Assembly (NCBI GenBank): GCA_036365515.1
Contig: CM070873.1
Location: forward strand, 46,481,511 to 46,545,510
DNA length: 64,000 nt
Reading direction: 5' to 3'
From: Torymus aiolomorphi
Lineage: Eukaryota; Arthropoda; Insecta; Hymenoptera; Torymidae
Position 1 is the stretch's first letter. Each line of letters starts with the position of its first letter. This document shows, one piece after another, positions 58,766 through 64,000 of the stretch. Made by a program: the position numbers and the translations under genes. The notes beneath the pieces were generated by a model. That model saw nothing but the letters and a program-made list of their open reading frames with translations, had not been told where the DNA came from and made no database searches.

Positions 58766-60684
58766 AGATTTTATAGCTCTCCGCATGCGGGGCGTGGGGA
58801 GGGGATCCCCTCACACCACGTACCCCCTCCCGCAACGCACGAACTCGATCGTATGTTTATGTTTTGCCGCAGTACTCGGAATCGGCGTTGTCTATCGCAT
58901 TTAGATTGCGTATAAACATTCTCCGGTATATCTGCTATATTGCCTGTAGTTTTTTGATTTGCTATAAGCTTTTTTAAAGAATCGCATCCTAAGTGTTTTG
59001 TATTTTACCAAGGTACTTCAATAAGAACCCGTGTATAAGAGTTGAACTTTGAAGTTGAATAAGTTTATAACCGAGTTGATAAACGATCTGAAATTTTGCA
59101 CACTAATAGAAAATCAATCGAAGAATAACAATATTAAGTTTTTGGAATGACGTAACCTTTTTCATTTCGGTATCGAACCTCCTTAAGCTAATCCGGTTAA
59201 ATCCGGTTTTTGTTGTTCGGTTTCTCGGCCTAACGGTTTCCGAGAAGTGCTTACGCATTCTTGGTTTGTCCATTAATGCTGTTCGGTCCGCGAATCTTAA
59301 TTCTAGAAGATGGGCGCGGACGCAATGATTGCGGTGGTTATAATGACGACTCGCAAAGGAGGAGAGAGGCGAAGGAAGGTTTCACTCTTGTCGACTGAAT
59401 ATTGAGTTTATTCACTTTAATAGTTTGGATACAGTTGTATCTTGTGGTCAAGGCGTGTTACAAAATTATGAATGTGTGAAGTTTCGATTCGTGTGTGTGA
59501 AGATTGAACCGCGTAAAAATGTAACGCACTGGGAGACACTACTCACGAGTTCGCCGTTCGAGGGAAAAGAGGGTGAGCGCTCCGCGAGCAGAGCGTTTTA
59601 TTGCCCTCGGCGCACGTGCCCCCTGGCGGAGACAGGTATTCGCGAGACCCCGTCACCCCGCGAGAGTATTCGCAATGATCGACGAGTCGGTCATCGCGAT
59701 GACTGGTGAGAGTTACAAACCGCCCGAACAAATGCATTCCCGAATTCTTGTTATTGCAGGTTGGGTCCCCTTGATCCATTTGCTAATTGTTTCTTGAAAG
59801 TGTTTACACACTCTTGACCTTGGAGATTTTACGTTTCTGGCCCCTCTGCTAATGCATTCATTGATAGTCTAGTAAACGAAAGTCTGAAATCGACTTTCTC
59901 GGGGGAATGGCTGCATTTTGGATATTTGGTAAAACACATCGTCTAAAAACGATGGTCGCAAATACAGCTTCCAAAAACGCCGGCGTCACACCTAATTTTT
60001 TTCACTTTCCGTTTTTCACTTTCTAGCGATTCTACTTAGCTGGCCCAGGCGTCGGAAAATTTTTCACTTTTGTCTCCCCAGTCCCCCTGTATACCTACTG
60101 ACGCAATTGAATAAAGTAACCATCGCTTTTTATAGATTTTGATTCGTAGAATCTAAATTTCGAGGTTACAATTTAAGAAAATTGCAAAAACTTTGATTAA
60201 AAATCATTTGTTTGAAAAAAAAACGCTATTTAAACAAATAAAAACAATCTTTTGGGATCAGAATAATTTTTTCTTGAAAATTCAGGCAATTTCAAGATTA
60301 AAATGTTTTATTCAACATCTACGAGAAACCAATATTCAAAGAGTTATAAATTAATTATCGACTCGCTTGCTGTCGTATGTCTACGTAACTCCCTGTTTTG
60401 CCTGATGGGCCTCGCGACCCCCGGCTATATGGGTTTAAGAATTTTTCAAATAATCGACTTGCTTAGTGTCGAATTCAGCCTGCGTGAATCCTTTTTATTC
60501 GTGGAGCTCACGGCCCTGGCTACTCGGTTATTGGAGTTTTTTTTTTAATATTCTCTGCGTGTTCGCCTAAAAAGCTGAGTTGATAGTGAAGAGCGCCTGC
60601 ATTAAACACAATGTCATAATAGATTTTGAATGCCCTACTCTCTAAATGTAAAGTAGTTAATACCTTGTATAAATGGTATTGTTA
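58766..60684. other. No gene recognised; GC-richer block 58.8-60.1 kb
   Basis: The block at about 59200-59815 is GC-richer and could include a solo LTR (TGTAACGCAC near 59519 to TTTACACA near 59810), but no duplicated flank or second LTR is visible. Short frames have no family motifs. Confidence 0.35.
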
Positions 60685-60965
60685 ATAAAACTTTCTACGA
60701 AAGTATAAAATAAGGCAAGTATCTAAGTTTTTTCTGTGTAATCTATAAAATAATAATATTTATGATTTTTTAAAAGAAATCAAAGTACTAGTGAAATAGT
60801 CTTTTACTTCTTTGAGTTAATGTATGCTCAACAAATTATATGTAAATACATTCACATTGTTCACTGCAAATCAAACAAACGAAAGTTGTGAAATCAATTT
60901 TTAATAGTCAAGTAATGTAAACAACTCTCCAAAACCATCATTGTATGACCGTTCTCAGAAATTTA
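60685..60965 (-). repeat. Dispersed repeat, inverted copy of 16970-17235
   Basis: AACTTTCTACGAAAGTATAA, continuing through AATAAGGCAAGTAT, then GTTCACTGCAAAT, AATAGTCAAGTAAT and CGTTCTCAGAA, matches the reverse complement of the interior of the 16750-17885 element, with moderate divergence. Confidence 0.7.
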
Positions 60966-61028
60966 TTCAAATTTGTTCATCCTTCTATACAAATTAAACA
61001 CAAGAAAGTACTGAAATCAACTTATTGT

Positions 61029-61562
61029 AGTTATTTATTATATGCGTTTTTATAGTAAAAGAATTCATTTATGAATTTCAGAGATATTCGAGGTTAAAAC
61101 TGATTTAGCCTTCTTTTCAAATCGTAATTTTTTGGATATATCTATACTAGAAAATGGAAATAACACGTGTTATGCGTGCGTGTTGTTCACTTGCTTTTGC
61201 TTTTTATTGAGGGTAATCTACAGCGCGATCAAGTTTTAACCACTTATTATACTCATTGAAGAATATATTTGGTTGAAATTTCAAAAGATTATCTTTATTT
61301 TTTACTCAAAATATCGAAATTTTTTGTATGGAACATTGATTGGGAAAAAGTTTGCATTTTACTTGCAGAATATGCCAGTATTTTTGTTGTAACTTTTTTG
61401 AAAAGTCTCTTGACTGAAGGACTTGATTGGTGACTTTATAATAAACATTCATATGTGTCATAAACGAATATATGTAATACAGAGTTTGGTAATTTGTTCG
61501 AATTTATTTTTAAGTTTTCAAAATATTATGGATTTAAAATATTACCCAAAGTTGAAGGTGCA
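61029..61562 (+). repeat. GAGGAAGC family internal segment, truncated copy
   Basis: About 530 bp nearly identical to 50040-50585 (CGTTTTTATAGTAAAAGAAT ... CAAAGTTGAAGGTGCAC). Neither family end is present. A further scrap of the same segment lies at about 62940-63050. Confidence 0.8.
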
Positions 61563-61741
61563 CCATAAAAAATAATTCTGCTACTTTTTTTTGTGAAAAT
61601 CATCAGATGATTCGGAAACGTGGTGTAGAGACAAGTCAATATAATCGGAGCGCTTGTATGTACGAAAGCATCGGAAATTTTTGTGTGACTGCATACTGAA
61701 AATTAACATGAAAATTGTACATATAAATATGGATTTTTATA

Positions 61742-62460
61742 CACGGAGAGAAATTTTGTAGTGAAAATTACAAATATTCGAGACAAAATTACCAGTTTCT
61801 ATGGTAATGGATGGACAGACTGACAATTTCAAAGTTTTTACCAAAGTGCCTTGGTAAAATTTTTTTTTAGTTAATTTAAATTTAAAAAATTAACTTTTTT
61901 TATGCATATTGATGGATATATAGTATTTTAATATAGAAATAGAAACAGAAACAATGATGAAAAAACATTAAAGTGAAAAAAATTTTTACGGAAGCGGGAT
62001 TCGATCCGACGATCTTTGGGTTGAGAGTCCGACGTTCTACCGACTGCGCCACAGAAGCTGTTACCAACAGTCATTTGAATCGCCGTTATTACTTACTGAA
62101 AATATGTGTATTGTTTTCATTTTAACGTCGCGCACGCCTCTAGTATCAATCTTCTGAAACACAATAATGCGCAGTGCGCATGCGCGAGTACACAAATACC
62201 AGGTTATTTGGTAAAATTTATCAGTTTTCTTAGTAAAAATTCTTAGGTTACCTTGTAAAAATGACTAGATCTCAATTTTTACCAGTGTTTCTGGTAATTT
62301 TTATTCAGATAATTTGGTATTTTTTTTAAGTGGTTATGGTAGTTTTTCTTGGGAAACTTATAAATTGTATTAGAAACCTGGGAATAACACGGCTTTTGAC
62401 AGTCTGTCCATGCGCTACCAAGGCACCTTGGTAATTTTTACTCTAAAATTTCTCTCCGTG
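61742..62460. mobile_element. TA-flanked MITE with CACGGAGAGAAATTTT ends and a tRNA-like insert
   Basis: The ends CACGGAGAGAAATTTTGTAG and (inverted) CACGGAGAGAAATTTTAGAG are flanked by TA on both sides (61740-61741 and 62461-62462), as for Tc1/mariner-type elements. ATGGACAGACTG and CCAAGGTGCCTTGGTA words recur inverted near both ends. The interior holds a tRNA-like sequence at 61988-62059. It has no protein-coding capacity. Confidence 0.8.
61988..62059 (-). repeat. tRNA-like sequence inside the MITE
   Basis: The minus strand reads TGGCGCAGTCGGTAGAACG (A-box region) and GGATCGAATCCCGC (B-box-like). The anticodon loop would be CTCTCAA, like a tRNA-Lys loop with one change. The acceptor halves GCTTCTG and CTTCCGT do not pair, so it is not functional. 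Confidence 0.45.
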
Positions 62461-62462
62461 TA

Positions 62463-63196
62463 GGTATTTAATTTATTAGCAGTTTCAACGCTACCATTGA
62501 GGTACTGCTATTAGCGCGTTGGACTTTTTTTTAATTCACTCTCACGAAATACATGAAAATATTTCTTTTACTAATTCAGAATTCTATGACAGGATAAAAT
62601 TATTCAATTAGTCGAATAATAAAATTATGCACTTTAGAGAGATGAATCCGTGGAGTCCGTCGCCTGTAGCCCTACTAAACCACGGGAGTTGTTCCTCCTT
62701 TCCTCAACCATTACAGAAAGTATTTAAAAATAAATACTCTCTGCAAAGACAACTCCGAACCTATTTCCTTCATCCGCGAGTTAAGTATTCATGCAATAGA
62801 ATAATCGTTATAATATCTACTTTTATATGCAATATATATATATATATATGCAAAAATAAAAAAGCTATGCAAGATTGAAAATTCAATTTTTTTGCAATTT
62901 TTGGTTAAAATTCAAGTTTATTCATTTTTTAACTCAAAATCTTGAAACTTTTTGTATAAAACATTGATTGGCAAAAAGTTTGCATTTTTTCTGTAAGAAT
63001 ATGCCAGTATTTATTTTATGACCCTTTTTGAAAGTCTCTGATTGACTGCTTCGTAGTATACCTTCATCGAAGGATATTTAAGCTGCGGCCAAATATTTTT
63101 TATTCGACAAAATTTTTTTATATTATTCTTCGAAAACCCTTCAAAATGATTTTTTGATCAATACTGGCCGAGCAAAGGGAAAAAAGTTACAATCTT
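62463..63196. other. No gene recognised
   Basis: AT-rich, with a short (TA)n tract near 62833-62849 and a scrap of the GAGGAAGC-family interior at about 62940-63050. Confidence 0.5.
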
Positions 63197-64000
63197 TTGA
63201 AATATCAAGAAAAATCCATAATTTCAATTTTTGATAACATGATTAATGAAACTGAATATTATTCATACATCTTATGGCATGGACCGTACCACTGAATTTT
63301 GTTAGAGCATCAAATAGAACATTATATATATACATTTTCAATAATATTAGGCTTACACAATACACGATACCTAATTATGAATTAATAATAAATTAAGCTA
63401 TAGAGGTTAATTACTATAAAGCTGTCAAAATAAAATCAGGCAACAGACAGTTATGCAGTGTATATTCCAATAACAAGACACAAATACTGCTCTATTATAA
63501 ATTTTATTTATAATTTTATTTATAATTTTATTTTTTAAAAATTTACAATTTTTTAAAATATCAAGCAAAATTCGTAATTTCAATTTTTGATAACATGATT
63601 AATGAAACTGAATATTATTCCTACATCTTATGGCATGGATCGTACCACTGAATTTTGTTAGAGCATCAAATAGAACATTATAAATATCTATTTTCAATAA
63701 TGTTAGGTTTACACAATAAGCGATACCTAATTATGAATGGAATTATGAGTCTGTAGTCTGATTTCATTTTGACAGCTTTATAGTAATTAACCTCTATAGC
63801 TTAATTTATTATTAATTCATAATTAGGTATCGCTTATTGTGTAAGCCTAATATTTGAAAATAGATATATATAATGTTCTATTTGATGCTCTAACAAAATT
63901 CAGTGGTACGGTCCATGTCATAAGATGTATGAATAATATTCAGTTTCATTAACCATGTTATCAAAAATTGAAATTATGGATTTTTCTTGATATTTCAAAA
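63197..64000. repeat. Nested direct and inverted repeat, cut by the window end
   Basis: A unit of about 200 bp (AATATCAAGAAAAATCCATA ... ATACCTAATTATGAATT) at 63197-63400 recurs directly at 63548-63745 and then inverted from about 63760 to the end. The element therefore continues beyond base 64000. CTGTCAAAATRAAATCAG also pairs between 63428-63446 and 63757-63775. Confidence 0.85.

Noticed and set aside
59519..59810. Solo LTR (TGT ... ACA)
   Set aside because: No target duplication, second LTR, primer site or coding trace was found.
1..64000. CRISPR array, prophage or bacterial operon
   Set aside because: There are no regularly spaced short direct repeats and no prokaryotic genes; gene structure is eukaryotic with spliceosomal introns.

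Overview
The window looks like a stretch of a repeat-rich, AT-rich arthropod genome, most likely an insect. Two host loci have spliced, intron-containing structures with metazoan GT-AG junctions, and most of the rest is DNA transposons, foldback MITEs, tRNA-headed repeats and microsatellites. Nothing is prokaryotic. I cannot name the species from the sequence alone.

Layout. 0.7-2.2 kb holds two tRNA-headed repeats facing outward, one split by a GC-rich MITE. A perfect 265-bp tandem duplication lies at 4.0-4.5 kb. A 7.4-kb transposon fills 5.09-12.49 kb. It has long terminal inverted repeats, a 3-bp target duplication and a spliced but damaged minus-strand gene with a Cys-rich N-terminus, a transposase-like core, an XPG/FEN-like nuclease and a Cys-rich tail. 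This composition best fits the Academ superfamily. From 12.7 to 28.6 kb there is a succession of hairpin or inverted-repeat elements, one of which carries a transposase C-terminal fragment (13.9-15.8 kb).

Host genes. A cactin homologue lies at 28.78-31.02 kb (minus). It keeps its introns but has two in-frame stops and two frameshifts and is cut off at its 5' side by a repeat, so I read it as an unprocessed pseudogene. An intact five-exon SMNDC1/SPF30 gene (Tudor-domain splicing factor, 231 aa) lies at 54.70-57.46 kb (minus). Both families act in pre-mRNA splicing, but nothing shows a functional link between these loci.

Between the host genes (31-54 kb) the main component is a dispersed family that starts with a GCTTCCTC/GAGGAAGC hairpin, carries a (TG)n tract about 110-120 bp in, and ends in a GAGGAAGC plus small-hairpin plus T-run motif. 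There are two full-length near-identical copies, two other copies with both ends, and several partial ones. A second, unusual mosaic of GC-rich hairpins with a CTCGGCTTCGCCTCGG-type apex occurs at 46.4-47.9 kb and again inside SPF30 intron 2. A decayed non-LTR reverse transcriptase fragment follows at 47.9-48.5 kb. The window ends inside a nested direct-plus-inverted repeat that continues past base 64000.

I did not find a clear new defence or regulatory system. The best candidates for something undescribed are the Academ-like element, the hairpin-capped (TG)n family, the CTTCG-apex hairpin mosaic, and the recurrent pairing of tRNA-like modules with foldback structures.
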